Shown here: positions 22,654-34,966 of the stretch, piece after piece
How the letters are laid out: the number at the start of each line of letters is the position of its first letter
How positions within the stretch are numbered: position 1 is the first letter of the stretch
Source: Aphelenchoides besseyi
Lineage: Eukaryota; Nematoda; Chromadorea; Rhabditida; Aphelenchoididae
Assembly: GCA_024699855.1 (NCBI GenBank)
Contig: JAMPIQ010000001.1
Coordinates: forward strand, 7,750,001-7,814,000
Reading direction: 5' to 3'
DNA: 64,000 bases
Notes under the pieces: generated by a model
Database searches by the model: none
Seen by the model: only the letters and a program-made list of their open reading frames with translations
Told to the model about the DNA's origin: nothing
Position numbers and translations under genes: made by a program

Positions 22654-24526
22654 ATGGCGACATTTCGAGTTCATTCGGGCTTGAGTTCTGAGTCCGGACT
22701 ACCGGATTCTCAGGTCGTTTTGATTGGCAAATACAGTCTGCTTAAGTCGATTCAATACGACGATCAGTTGGCTAACAAACTGAAGGGCGTCGAGAAGAGT
22801 TTGTTCGAGAATGCGGTGAAACGTTTGCAGTCGGGCGGCTCTTCGATTCCACTTCATTTGGATCTGGCAAAAGTAAGCAATCAAGGATATTAGCTCTTCA
22901 GTTCGTTTAGTTGATTTCCGTTTCTGACGAAACCGGGCGATACAACGCGCCGTCGAATTCGATTGCAATCTACAAAGAACTACGTGGTTTGCCGATTGCC
23001 AATGGAGTGACCGTGAGTTGAGATCTCGAAATGCTAAGCTCAGTTTTCAGAAACTGAATATCATCCTTTATGCGGAATACGAAAACGTTTTCTCTTCCGT
23101 TTCCGCTGCATCGCGTGTTTTTCCAACTTACTCTCGCAAAACTGGAAACAAATCCGGCGGCTTGGAGACCGTTCAATTGGAAATCGTCGTGACCAACGGA
23201 AAGGTACCTCGCTACTGAATGCTTAAAACGAACAACCGATCTTTGTTCTAGAAGTTAACTGAAAAAGACGTTTTGTTTTTACAAACGTTGTCCGATTCTA
23301 TTCGTTCAGCACAATATCAAATTGATGCTCCATGTAACGAGTTTCATTCCGAAGCCTTTGCGGCTGATGCCGAACGTTTGGTTGACGCTCTGAATGCAAA
23401 TGTCAAGAAGACTTTCATTAAGGTTGGATAATAACAAGATATTGAATTTGCAAAACTTTTTAGGGCGAAGATTTGTTGAAAAAGGGATTCGGTGGAATCT
23501 ATCACGTTGGAAAAGCTGCTCGTCATCCGCCTATTTTTGCGTGTTTCAGCTACACACCATCGAGTGCTACTGAATCGTATGCTTTGGTTGGAAAGGGAAT
23601 TGTTTACGACACAGGTGGAATGCAAATCAAAACGAAAACCGGAATGCCAAGCATGAAGATCGATATGGCAGGAGTACGTGAAAAGTATTCATAACACACA
23701 ATTCGATCATGTTCTTTAGGCTGCTGGTCTATTGGCAGCTTTTTGTACGTTGGTCAAATCGGACTTTAAACAGAATTTGCATTGCTTGTTATGCATTGCT
23801 GAGAAGTATGTTCGCAATCATTATAACGGAAATATAGCTTGTTTTAGCAACATTTCTCCAGATGCCAATCGTCCAGACGATGTCATTAAAATGCTTTCGG
23901 GAAAAACAGTTGAGATCAACAATACGGACGCTGAGGGACGGTTGGTGCTCAGTGATGGTGTTTGGTACGCTAAAAACGAATTGAAATGCCAAACGATCAT
24001 CGATATGGCAACATTGACTGGAGCACAAAGTTATGCCTCAGGAAAAGTTCGTTCTCGTTTGTTGACTAATGTCTAAAGATGATTCTAGTATCACGCGTCT
24101 ATTTTGTGCAATTCGGAAGCAATCGAACAATCGGCAGTTCATGCGGGAAAGAAATCTGGAGATTTAGTTCATCCTTTGATCTATGCTCCAGAACTCCACT
24201 TCGCAAGCAACTTGAAATCGGCGGTAATTTTAAGCGACCAATTCACTTGATTTCGTTTATAGGTGGCTGACATGAAAAATACCAACCTCGGATCTATGGA
24301 TGGTCCTCCTTCCGCAATTGCCGGATTATTTATTGGTTCTCACATCGACTTCAGCTCCGATGTTGAATGGATTCACATTGTATGAAACCTTTTGTTTTCA
24401 TCTGTTCGACGTTTATTTTAGGATATGGCTTCGCCAGCTTCCACTAACGATCGAGCTACCGGCTACGGACCATCGTTGGTTTGTGCAATGCTCGCGAAGC
24501 ACACGGACGTTGATGTTGCGAAATAA
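22654..24526 (+). CDS. M17 leucyl aminopeptidase, NPEPL1-like
   Basis: A cytosolic dizinc aminopeptidase of family M17, closest in layout to the probable aminopeptidase NPEPL1. The N-terminal part (MATFRVHSGL to about residue 180) is the variable domain. The C-terminal catalytic domain has all five metal ligands: Lys in LVGKGIVYDTGG, Asp in the same motif, Asp in MKIDMAGAAG, and Asp and Glu in INNTDAEGRLVLSDG. The active-site Arg of AEGR is also present, followed by CQTIIDMATLTGAQ. The gene ends GPSLVCAMLAKHTDVDVAK. About ten introns of 35-60 bases interrupt it. A 5'UTR intron acceptor is two bases before the ATG. The exact substrate is not known for this subgroup. Confidence 0.9.
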
Positions 24527-24576
24527 CTTCTCTAATCGTATACTAGCATAACAAAGCATATGTGAAATAGCATAAG

Positions 24577-24582
24577 AATAAA
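24577..24582 (+). terminator. Poly(A) signal of the aminopeptidase gene
   Basis: AATAAA lies about 50 bases after the stop codon at 24526, in an AT-rich tail-to-tail gap with threonyl-tRNA synthetase. Confidence 0.5.
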
Positions 24583-24680
24583 TACGTTTATTCGCTTAAC
24601 ATAACAACACTCTTGCACATCGGGAATACAATTAACAACGTGCGGCTAAAGCAAACGTAAAAAAACAACAATCAACCTTT

Positions 24681-27304
24681 TCAAGCGCTGTTGAACACTT
24701 CAGCACTCTCAGCTTCTCGGGTATATTCAGCGGCAAAACGATTGAATTTACGAATCAATTCATCAACCGAAACTTCACCATGTTGCTAAAATAACCGCAA
24801 TAATCTAATATCGAATTCATTGACTAACCAATTTTCCACGAGTACGAACGTTCACAGTCCCGTGTTCTTCTTCCTGTTGGCCAATAACCAAAATAAAATT
24901 GAACTGCTGAACTTCCGCATTTCGAACTTGTTTGTTCATCGTATCGGGAGAGTCATCGTCGAATTCGACTTCGAATCCAGCATCAAAAAGACGTTCTTTA
25001 ACTTTGTTTGCATAATCGTTTTGCGATTTGTGGACCGTGATTATCTTTGCTTGGAATGGCGACAACCAAAACGGCCACTTTCCACCGTAGTTTTCAGTCA
25101 AGACGGCGGTCATTCGTTCAACGGAGCCCAGAATCGCGCGATGAATAATCACGGGCCGATGTTTCTCGTTTGTTTCGCTGAAATACAAAATGAGATTTTT
25201 TGAAAGAACTACAATTCTTACTCGTAGTAATTCAAATCAAAACGTTGTGGAAGTTGGAAGTCGAGTTGAATGGTCGCACATTGATGGAAACGACGAAGGG
25301 CGTCTTGGATGGTGATATCAATCTGCATACTCGTAATTAGTTTGAGTTTCATATTTATGTTACCTTCGGTCCGTAGAAAGCACCATCACCCGGACTCAAA
25401 ACCCACGGATGTCCGCTATTGTCCAACGCTTCTCGTAATTGACTTTCAGCGTTATCCCAAGTGGCAATCTCTCCGAGGAACTTCTTTTCTGGACGTGTAC
25501 TCAAATTCAACTTGAAACTAAAGCCGAAGATATTGACGTATACGTGATTCAAAAAATCCAAGCAGTTTTTGATTTCACCAACAATTTGATCGGAACGACA
25601 GAAGATATGGGCATCGTCCTGTTGGAAACGACGAACACGAGTAAGTCCGGTCAGAGCACCACTGAACTCGTTACTGAAAACAACATTGTGTTTCTAGATT
25701 GCAACCAAAGTTATGATTACCGATGTAAAACACCAAAATCAGCGAAACGAATCGGCAACTCGTTGTGCGTGTGTGGTCGTGATCCAAATAGCAAACAATG
25801 TCCCGGACAATTCATCGGCTTCAATGCAAATTGCTCTTTTTCCACCTCGAAACTAAACATACAAGATAAAAAACCAAAAAGCTGTCTAATGAGTTACCAG
25901 AACATGTCTTCAGAATAATGTTCCCAATGGCCAGATTTCTCCCAAAGTTTTGAATTGAACATATTCGGTGTGATAACCTTTAGAAAAAGAAGTTTATAAT
26001 TTATAATTACAAGCTCAATAATACCTCTTTGAATCCTCGTTTACGATATTCTTTTCGAATACAATTGACAAGCGCGTTGTAAATATGCGCTCCATTTGGA
26101 TACCAAAAAGCTGATCCAGGACTCAACGAATTGAAATAGAAAAGATCTTGTTCGCGTCCAATACGACGGTGATCTCGTTTAGCTGCTTCTTCTTGAAACT
26201 TCTCCCATTCTTTCATTTGTTTAGCATCGGGAAATGAGATTCCGTAGACTCGTTGCAAAGACTCAGCCTCTGCATTCCCCTCCCAATACGAAGACGAGTT
26301 TTTGGTCACTTTAATCGCCTGAAAGATTGCTACCATAGAAATTATTATTGAATACATACCTTGATCTTTCCAGTGTTACGAACATGTGGTCCACGACATA
26401 AATCAATTAGCGGACCACAACGATAAACAGTTGTAGTTGGAGTCGTCACTTTTTGTTCCAAAATTCGCACCTATACAATTGTTCATTAATCGGGCATACA
26501 GTCGATAGCACACCTTGAATTTGTTGTACGAGAACATTTCAAGCAGATCTTTTTTTTTCATTTCTAGACGTTCAAAAGGTTGTTTATCCTAAAATTAGTG
26601 AATGTAAAATGCTAAGGTTTGTACCGCTACTTTGACAACACATGAGATTATTTTATCCAACTTTGGGAAATCGGCCGGTACAATAGAGTCACCTTCTTTG
26701 AACATATCATAGTAGAAACCATCAGCAATTGGAGGACCATAACACAAATGTCCACCACAAAAACGCTCACAAGCTTCGCCCAATACGTGGGCAGAACTGT
26801 GCCAAAAAACCTGTTGTCCTTCCTCGTCTTCAAATTTCAAGAATCGTAAAGAAGCATCGCTTTCCAATGGTCGGTCCAAATCCCACAACTAAAAATCATC
26901 TTTTTCTATTCAACACAAGATAACCCAACCTCATCATTAACTTTGGCAATAACCGTCGAATCAGCCAAACTTTTGCTAATCTTTTGTGCCACTTCAAATG
27001 GAGTTGTTTCCCACGCTTTTGCTTCGATCACTTTTCCATCCGGTAACGTGATTTTGATTGGAGTACGCGGCTTCTGAGCGACTTCTTCCTTGTATTCTTT
27101 CATAAGCTTATCGAACAAATCGATTCGCTTTTGAATAAACTCCGGCCACTCTTTTAATTCATCGTTGTTCGCTTTGCTAATCTTCTAAAACAAACGTTTC
27201 TGAGTCTAAATGAATATGTTAAAACGTACCATTTGCTGAACAGCTTTCACTACGGACGGCTGCCCCACCGATTCCTGTTCTTTCGCGGATGCAACTTCTG
27301 CCAT
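24681..27304 (-). CDS. TARS1: Threonyl-tRNA synthetase
   Basis: This enzyme charges tRNA-Thr with threonine. The domains run in the expected order: a Lys/Glu-rich N-terminal extension; the TGS domain ([20 protein letters not shown]); the editing domain with [19 protein letters not shown] and GFYYDMF; the class II core with [37 protein letters not shown] and RKRGFKEV; and the C-terminal anticodon-binding domain with [37 protein letters not shown] and NVRTRGK. Most homologues have Arg where this one has Phe in the LSPFQ motif. The start at 27304 ([10 protein letters not shown]) has no presequence, so this is probably the cytosolic form; an alternative upstream start was not evident. It is divergent from the FGGY kinase, 309 bases away. 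Confidence 0.95.
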
Positions 27305-27613
27305 TGTTATGGTCGATTGATGGATACCGCGAACAATGCAAGATGCCCGTTGAGGGAAACGTAAGAGAAAACGTTGAATGACGAGGTTCGTCGTGAACGT
27401 CTGAAATCGATAAACAGATTAGTGAACTGCCTGTCAGTTTGCTGCAATATACGAGGGAATTCACAAGTGATGCAACAAAATGCAATCTTTTTAGTTTTCA
27501 CTGCAACTAAAACTCCAACATTTGCGCCCTAAAGATTCCAAGACAGCGCGAATTTGAAGCACAATTTTGTACCGAAATCAAAAACATTTGTATTCGCTTG
27601 TTTAGTTTCCAAA

Positions 27614-29581
27614 ATGAACAGCGAACCGCGTTATATTATTGCTGTAGACATAGGGACAACTTCCATCAGAGCCTGCAACTACGATCAAAAATGTCAACTA
27701 CAATTTTTCACACAGCGGCCGGTTAGTGCTCGATCTGTGATGCACTTATAGATGTCCATTCGTTTAGATTTCAATTATTTACACCAGCTCCGAAAAGAAT
27801 CGTCTTTTGTCTGAGATTGATCCCGATCGTTTGTGGAGTGATTTCAAGCATTTGGTTAATGAAGCGAGTGAGTTCTTGTAATGAATATTCGTGTGATCGC
27901 TTTTTTAGTTCGTAAACTACCCGACCCATCACAGCTTGCTGGACTTGCTCTTTGTTGTCAACGGAATACTTTTATATCATACGATGCAGAAACCCTTCGA
28001 CCTTGTCATCGACTCATCTGCTGGAAAGACGAAAGAGCCGCTGGGAATTGCAAAATGTGGAACCGTTCAAAACTGATCAAGGTTTGCTTAGTCTAGTCGT
28101 TGAAAAATCTTCTCTGTTACAGCTAATTAATCTTATGGGTAAAATCGGATATTTTTTTACACGATCTGAACGTTTCAAAGCGGCACGTGTCTTCAAATTT
28201 GTTAATGCAATGGTTACTCATCGTTTCCTGGCAACTTTAGAGACGGTAATAAAGTTTTTTGATAAATGCATAGCGTGCTTACAGAATGATCATATGAAAG
28301 AGCTATTAGCAAACAATCAACTTCGTTTGGGAACAATGGACACTTGGTTGCAACTTCAAATGTCTAATGGTCGTTCTTGTGCTACGGATGCGAGCTCTGC
28401 AAGCTCAACAGGTTTATTTGATCCATTTACTGTTAGTAGCCGTTGCCTTCTTGTAATCAAACAGTGTTGTTTTAGTTGGATTGGGGTCATGCGATTTTGA
28501 AGCTGGTGCGTTTTCCTGTAGAAGTTCTTCCAGAAGTCAAACCAACAGCCGGAGTCGAATGGGGAATGATTGACAAGTCCATCTTTGGGTTTGAAATTCC
28601 TTTGTTGTGTTCGGTAAGTTCAAGTCTTTCAAACGCCAATCGAAGCTTTTTATTAGATTGCTGACTCACAGGCTGCTGTTTATGGAACTAACTGCTTAAG
28701 CAATTCAATGGTCAAAATCTCATTGGGAACTGGAGCTTTTGTTAATGTTGTTACAGACGAGCCACATTCCGGATTTAGCGGAATCTATCCGCTGGTTGGA
28801 TGGTCTTTGCCGAACGACACAACGTTGGTTTTCTCTTCATTTTAATTATTTTGTTTTGTGCTTTAGTTTTGTCGTAGAAGCACGAGCCAACGACACAGCA
28901 ACGTGCATTAATTGGGCTCAATCAGTTGGTTTATTTGCAGATCTTAAAGAAACTTCAAATTTCGACGACACGCCACCACAATCAAGTCTGTGTTTTATTC
29001 CGGCATTCAATGGCATACAAACTCCCTACGAAGATAACGAATCGTGTGCTGCTTTTATGGCTATACGACCGTCTACAACAAAAGGACAAATGTAAAACGG
29101 TTGAAGTGGTCATTTGATCGTTTGGTTTTAGGTTAAGAGCGCTTTTTGAGTCAATTGTTTTTACAATCAAACAAATTTGGGATCAATTAGAAGCACAGAA
29201 ATTAGCTCCAAAACATCCTACAATCCGGTAAAAATGAGTTCACTCGATCACTAATCGTATAGTTGCAGGTTATGCGGAGGGGTTTCGAAAAACGATTTTA
29301 TTTGTCAAAACATTGCCAATGCAATCGGAAAGCGTGTTGAACGGGTTTTAGAACCCGAATTCTCATCAGCAAAAGGAGCTGCCTTATTGGCTGGTCTGAC
29401 TGCTGGTAGACTACAATTGATGACTGTTTTCATGATTCAGCTTTTAGGAATGTGGCACACCGAGAACATGAATGAACTCGTTAAGATCGATCAATGCTTT
29501 GATCCCATTCCAGATCGCCAACTGAATTTGCGATATAAAACATGGCTGAAAGCAGTTCAAAGGTGTTTGCAGTTCTACTAA
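27614..29581 (+). CDS. GK5: FGGY carbohydrate kinase, glycerol kinase 5-like
   Basis: A member of the FGGY sugar/polyol kinase family resembling putative glycerol kinase 5. The N-terminal phosphate loop IAVDIGTTSIRACNYD follows the ATG at 27614. Then come LLSEIDPDRLW, CCQRNTFISYDAETLRP, ICWKDERAAGNC, LGTMDTWLQLQ and SSASSTGLFDPFT. The C-terminal domain shows AAVYGTNCLSNSMVKISLGTG, the LCGGVSKNDFICQNIANAIG segment and SSAKGAALLAG. In the family, the Asp of the WKDER-like region and the later Gly-rich loops bind substrate and ATP. Substrate preference cannot be read from sequence. An acceptor (GTTTAG) lies nine bases before the ATG, compatible with trans-splicing. At least ten introns are present. 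Confidence 0.9.
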
Positions 29582-29893
29582 GAATGTGATTGTTCCAAAT
29601 TTTTATTTCTTTCGTGCATTTATATGTATACAAGTTTCTGTATCATAAACTAGTCAAGTGCTCATTGTCATTAATTGGAAACAGCAACAAGCCCACTGAA
29701 CAAAAGGGCTTTTAAGTTGATGACTAGTTGTGTTCTTACGACCAACTCGAAATACTTCCGTTGAATTCAGTATTTATTCACTAGTTCAAGAGCACAACGT
29801 GAATGAGTCCATACAATGGAATAGAAGATAAGCCCGTTTGTTGTGATGCAAAACGGTCAAAAGATCAGCAATGGAAATCGTTTGAGTGTTGTG
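29582..29893. other. Tail-to-tail gap between GK5-like and FAF2
   Basis: AT-rich 3' flanks of two converging genes. I see no ORF or RNA gene. Confidence 0.6.
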
Positions 29894-31665
29894 TTAGGCC
29901 TCGTTATCACGAATGAAGACCACAACTGAACTCTTGAAACCCGCATCGCGGAATGTTTGAATTTGAGCCGAACTGTCGGCCGCCGTCGGACTAAACTCAT
30001 GATACCAATCGGGAGCGCATTGAAGTTCTTTGGGCGGATAACCGGAAAGAAGTGAAAAATCTCGTGGACAACTTTCGTTTGCAAATGCCGCATTGAACAA
30101 TTTCTGTAAATTTAAATTGTTTTCATTTTACTCATCTCCATACTTCTAAACTGTCGGTATCGAGAAAGCGACGTTCAGTTTTTGTACCAGACGGAAAACG
30201 AAAAGCAACACCTAAAGTTAGAGTGAAATTAACGTCATAGCTCGACACCTTACGGATCACTCCTTCAACGCTAAGCTCCGGTTCTTTTGGTAACTCTGAA
30301 GTCAGTCGACTACGATGGTCATCCAATTTCTTTTGTTTTTGAATTTCTCGTTGTCGTTCCTCTTCCTCACGTTTCTCGGCTTCAACTCTTTCCGATTCTA
30401 ATCGTCGTCGTTCTTGCAATCGAACACGATCAGCCGCCAAACTACGTTCGTAGTCTTGTTCTTGCTCCAAACGCAATCGATTTGTTTGTTCCCGTTGAGC
30501 TCTAAAACAATAGGAAAATATTTGCTGGTAATCTCACTGTTCTTGACGCATCAAGTTCAACGCCGCTTGTCCTGCTGCTGTCGTGTTTTGTAGTCCTTCT
30601 ATAAGTGTCGTCAATGTGAACTGACCGGACATACGATAAACCTGAAATATAAACTTCTTAACCGATTAAAATTCGCAAAAACATACGCATGTCATACGGC
30701 CATTCATAATACACAGTAAAGCAACAAGCGGATAGGAATGATCTTGTAATGCAGAGGCCACTAAAATCGTCTTTAAAAGTCGCTTTCTTTTCGTCCACTA
30801 CCTTTGTAGCCTTCAGATGAACGTATTGATGCTCCCCAAATGAGACAGTTGTTAGTGCGAATGAACTCGGTAAACTCAGTCGATAGCAAATAGTTACGAA
30901 CGAACTCATCCGTTCGAGCATGTGTTGGATTGTGCAAATAGACGACAAGATAATTGATAGAACGACGAGTCTCATTAACAGCCTGAAAACTTGTTCAATT
31001 GAATTGTCAACCCGCAAATGCCAACCGATTGATACGGAACTTGAAGCCACGGCAAACGTCCATCCGGATCGTATTTTTCTCTAAATTCGCCAACAAAACG
31101 ACGAATCTCCTCGGTCGGGTCGGCTAATGGAATCGGAGGACCGCCAAAAAATGAAACTAAAACATATCGATTAGCGGGTGAATTAGTCGGAAACTTACAA
31201 AAGAAGTTCAACGCTTCACGTAAAGACCAAACGAAGAATTTGACGGGAATAAAAACCAAGTTACTGAGCAACTCCAACCATCCCGTTTGTCTGACTACCG
31301 GTCCCGACGACGCATTTCGAGAACGTTCATTTCTAAAAAATAATCAGAAGTTCACAAGAAAAACAAACTCTGATGGTGGAATGAAAGGAGCTGAAGGCTC
31401 CGGATTTCCGAACTCCTGATCCTCATCGTTTTCAATCTCATTTCCCTGAAAAATGTGGTTGACGTTTGTTCGGCTAAAACCTACGAAAAATGTTCGAACC
31501 GCTCTTTCAACATTCCAACTCGCTTCAGTCAGTAAATTCATCGCAAGTTCATCGTCTTCGACTGCACAAAATTCCTGAAAATGCGCTGAATGAGTCCAAT
31601 AAATTTTCGTATTCGATTACCTTGAACTGAGCAACAGCTGCTTGCCGTTCTATCGGAACTTCCAT
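29894..31665 (-). CDS. FAF2: FAS-associated factor 2 (UBXD8-like) ER/lipid-droplet p97 adaptor
   Basis: The adaptor that recruits the p97/VCP ATPase to the ER membrane and lipid droplets for degradation of membrane proteins. The domain order fits: UBA domain at the N terminus (residues about 5-40, AMNLLTEASWNVERAVRTFF); a hydrophobic hairpin near residues 85-115 (LLSNLVFIPVKFFVWSLREA) for membrane insertion; a thioredoxin-like UAS domain (FVGEFREKYDPDGRLPWLQV and following); a long charged coiled coil (RRLESERVEAEKREEEERQ, near 30320-30460); and a C-terminal UBX domain (FRFPSGTKTERRFLDTDSLE then DWYHEFSPTAADSSAQIQTF). It is head-to-head with CMC1, with only 158 bases between start codons. Confidence 0.93.
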
Positions 31666-31823
31666 CGTTTACGAAAACACTTTACGATTGTTTGGCGTCG
31701 ACGATCTTTCAACACGTAATCAATGGCAATTCACTTCGTTGTAAATCAATAACAAAAATTTGGAATTCATATTTAGAAATTTTAGTTCTTTTTTAGAAAA
31801 ATTACAAGTTTCTTTGTCGAATA

Positions 31824-32406
31824 ATGTTTTTTCATTTTGGTCATTGCTCGAACTTGTCCAGTGAAGAGCTTCAAAAGCTGAAAGAAGGCGACATAGTCAC
31901 TGGTGAAGATGGCAAAAAGTACCGAGTTCGCAAATCAATTCTGCGAAAGGAAGCGATTACCGGACCGTGTGGTATTGGTAAGTTGTTTTGACTTCAGTTT
32001 TGAACTACTTGACGGTTTATAGGAGACCCAGAAGACCGATCACTGCGTAAAATTGAGGCCGAGGTGTTGATACCGAATATGATGAACAAAGAAGTCGAGA
32101 AAACTGAGTGTCGAAGTCAATTCGATGATTTGGTTGCTTGTATGCGAAGAGACGGTGGAGCAGTGGGTTTGCGAACGTGCACCGACGTTTTGGAAGTACT
32201 CAACAAATGTAAAAAGGAAAAGTTAGTGAGCTTCGAAGATATCCCAACTAAGACATTGTCTTAGGTTCGAGGACGCCGAGTTTCGTCAACAGATCACAAA
32301 CGCGTATTTGGACGAGCGTTCGAATGTTCGCAGGACTGGAATGAGTGCAAAAGAACGAAAACTGAAGGAGTATCGAGAGTGGAGAGAACAGCAGGCACCA
32401 AAATAG
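31824..32406 (+). CDS. CMC1: COX assembly mitochondrial protein CMC1
   Basis: A twin CX9C protein of the mitochondrial intermembrane space that helps assemble cytochrome c oxidase. Exons 31824-31977, 32023-32221 and 32265-32406 give 164 residues. The conserved core starts EAEVLIPNMMN. The first CX9C is CRSQFDDLVAC and the second is CTDVLEVLNKC; NAYLDERSNVRRTGM closes the core. About 57 extra residues precede the core compared with the 106-residue human protein. They are lysine-rich (KLKEGDIVTGEDGKKYRVRK) and unlike a classical presequence. A downstream internal start for a shorter form is not obvious. The next gene, TUT1, begins 148 bases downstream in the same direction. Confidence 0.9.
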
Positions 32407-32554
32407 TTGTGAATGTATTTCTGTTTATTAGGATTGTTTTTGTTTGTAATTAAAGGATCTGCAAGGAATAAGACTTTGAAAATGTTGATTTGTTTATAAC
32501 AATTGAAGATATTTGTGAACAAACTAACAACCTTTTATTGGATAGTTGCAGAAG

Positions 32555-34883
32555 ATGAACACATATCGCTGCGAGATTTGCAACCTGAACATGAGATCGA
32601 AAGAGTTTCTTGTCGGTCATCTTCAAGGAAAATCACATCACAAATTGGCGGCGAGATTGGATGCTCTTCACGATCTGGCTGCGCGCTCAGTTTTCATATC
32701 CGGATTCAAGACTCAACCATCAAGCGAAACTTTGCAAGTGGTCCTGAATCAGTTCGGTCCGGTTGAACGAGTGATTGTTGATAGAAAGGCCGGGAAGTTT
32801 GCAATTGTGGAATTCTCAAACAGCAAACCTGTTGATGTTCTTTTGGATAAGAAAAGTTTGATGATTGGACATGTGAGTACTCAAGTAATCCTACAACTTG
32901 ATATTTGGTTTCAGGATACGGTACAGTTGAAAAAGCGACGAGTAGATTTCAATCAGCCAAATGATAATAACAATAACGGCGAGGAGTTGATTAGCCGAGA
33001 GCGGTTGTTGGAGCTGTTGAATGATTGCGAAACTGGAAATCTACTGTGTGATGTTCAGTCATTGATTAACACATTTCGAATATCCGATGCAAAGGTAAGT
33101 GAAATGATCGAAAATCATTTTGATGTTAATTAGTTTAGATTGAAGAACGAGTCGAATTTGTTTCACGATTATCTGATTATGTTCAGAAATTTTTTCAAAC
33201 TTCAATCACAATTCAAATTTTTGGTTCTACGGTTACCGGCTTTGGACTGCTTGATGCTGATTTGGTAGTTTAAACTTTGAAAAGCGAAATTTTGTTAGTA
33301 ATGGCTTTTCTAGGATCTTTGTTTTTCAATTGAACGATTAGAATTGAACGGAAATTGTGATTCTGATTTGCTATCAAAAACTGTGGAAGATCTTCGACAA
33401 TCACGAATTAGCGCTCATGACTTCTACTCACTTCAAAGATCCGGTAACATTTCGGTTTTTATTTGAGTGCGTTGTTTCCTAGAACAAGTTCGACTTCTGA
33501 CGCGAATTCTCAACGAATTTCGAAAAGAAACATCGACGATCAATTACTTGACGGCTGTTCCGGATGCTCGATGTCCAGTGATTCGATTTGTAGCACTTGG
33601 GGACGTGCATTGCGAGTTGTCCACACGCAATGTTCTTGGAATGTACAAATCGAAGTTCGTACAAAAGGCACTAGGCAACGGAGGTAAGTAAGAATTTCAA
33701 TGAGCAGTAATCACTAGTTCGTGTACTTCAGAATTGGCGCAGTTGTTATTCGTTGTTCGTCTTTGGGCGCGTTGTTTCAATTTATTTCGTGATCCGAACG
33801 AACCGATGGGTCATTGGAGCTCCTACTCGATCTCATTGATATTCGTTGCTTTTTGTCAGAAACAAGGATTGATAAGTGTTCCAAAATTAGAAGATGAAAA
33901 AAAGATCGATAGTTGGTATGTAAACTTCTATGTTGATCAACACATGTCGCCAAATTTCAATCCTCACATATTCCTCGTGGTTTGTTATCAAATTTTTGTT
34001 ATTAAGAAAGTTTTTTAGAACTTTTTCAAGTTCATGGCTACGGTGTTTAATCAACCTACGGTTTTGTGTTTACGCAATGGACAACAGTACTCTGTGGACG
34101 AATTTAAATCGACAGATTTTTTTCAATCGTACGCATCAGTTTTCAAATTGTCGCTAATCAACGTTCAAGACCCAATCGAATTGTTTCACAATGTTACAGC
34201 CAATGTCACTAAACATTATCTCTCGTTAATGCGCAGTCGTTGTATGGCCGTTCTTTGTCATTTACGACATAGTTCCGATCGTGCAATGTCGGCAATTTTT
34301 ACTACTGGAGCCGCCAGAATATCTCCAGCTTCGTCAGTTGCTGACAACGGTAAATGTGCTGATTTGATTTATAGTCCCAACCATAGAACTTTAGTTCTGT
34401 TTACGCTCATTGAATTACCTTCGTCGTATTCGTTAGATAAGTTTGTTGAAGTGATGGGGAGCATTTTGGAAGAAATCTTTTTATTGGAACCCGAAATGAG
34501 TGCAAAACGAGCTCGTTTTGAAGATCGTCGAACACTAACATATCGTGCTACATGTCCGACTTGGCTTGGGCGAAGAAATTTACGACGATCTTTGGCGAAA
34601 TCAATGGACTCACGGAATGGATTTGAAGTCGAAAAAGAGGTTTGAACGTTTGTTCGGAACACTGTCTATTTTTTAGGTTACAAATCGCATTGTTTCCCAA
34701 TTCGATGGCACGTTCCACGCACTTCTCATTCAGTTGACAGTCTCGAAAGAAAATGGTCACATAAGACTGGAGATGAAGAAGTCCAAATTGAACGAAGCGA
34801 ATAACTTCTTTCATTTCATCAGTCAATTTCTCTCTCAAAATATGAATTTAATTTTGGATAATAAGGAAGAAATGGACTTCTGA
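32555..34883 (+). CDS. TUT1: Speckle-targeted poly(A)/poly(U) polymerase TUT1 (Star-PAP)
   Basis: A nuclear terminal nucleotidyltransferase; its relatives uridylate U6 snRNA and polyadenylate selected mRNAs. The order of domains is diagnostic: an N-terminal C2H2 zinc finger (YRCEICNLNMRSKEFLVGHL with later His), then an RRM (SVFISGFKTQPSSETLQVVL), then the polymerase palm with the nucleotidyltransferase motif IFGSTVTGFGLLDADLDL. The GS and the first two catalytic Asp are there, and the third Asp lies in FVALGDVHCELS. The PAP-associated segment follows (WSSYSISLIFVAFCQKQGLI). The C-terminal region ends DNKEEMDF. The acceptor GTTGCAG lies three bases before the ATG, and the short gap to CMC1 suggests a shared transcription unit. 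The gene has about ten short introns. Confidence 0.92.
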
Positions 34884-34914
34884 ATTATCCTTTGATCTCT
34901 TGTTTATTATGAAA

Positions 34915-34920
34915 AATAAA
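34915..34920 (+). terminator. Poly(A) signal of TUT1
   Basis: AATAAA about 30 bases after the TUT1 stop; it lies in the 83-base gap to the converging PUS1 gene, so the two 3' ends nearly touch. Confidence 0.5.
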
Positions 34921-34966
34921 ACGATTTGAATCTAAACAACAAACATAACAACATTTAACAATCTTT

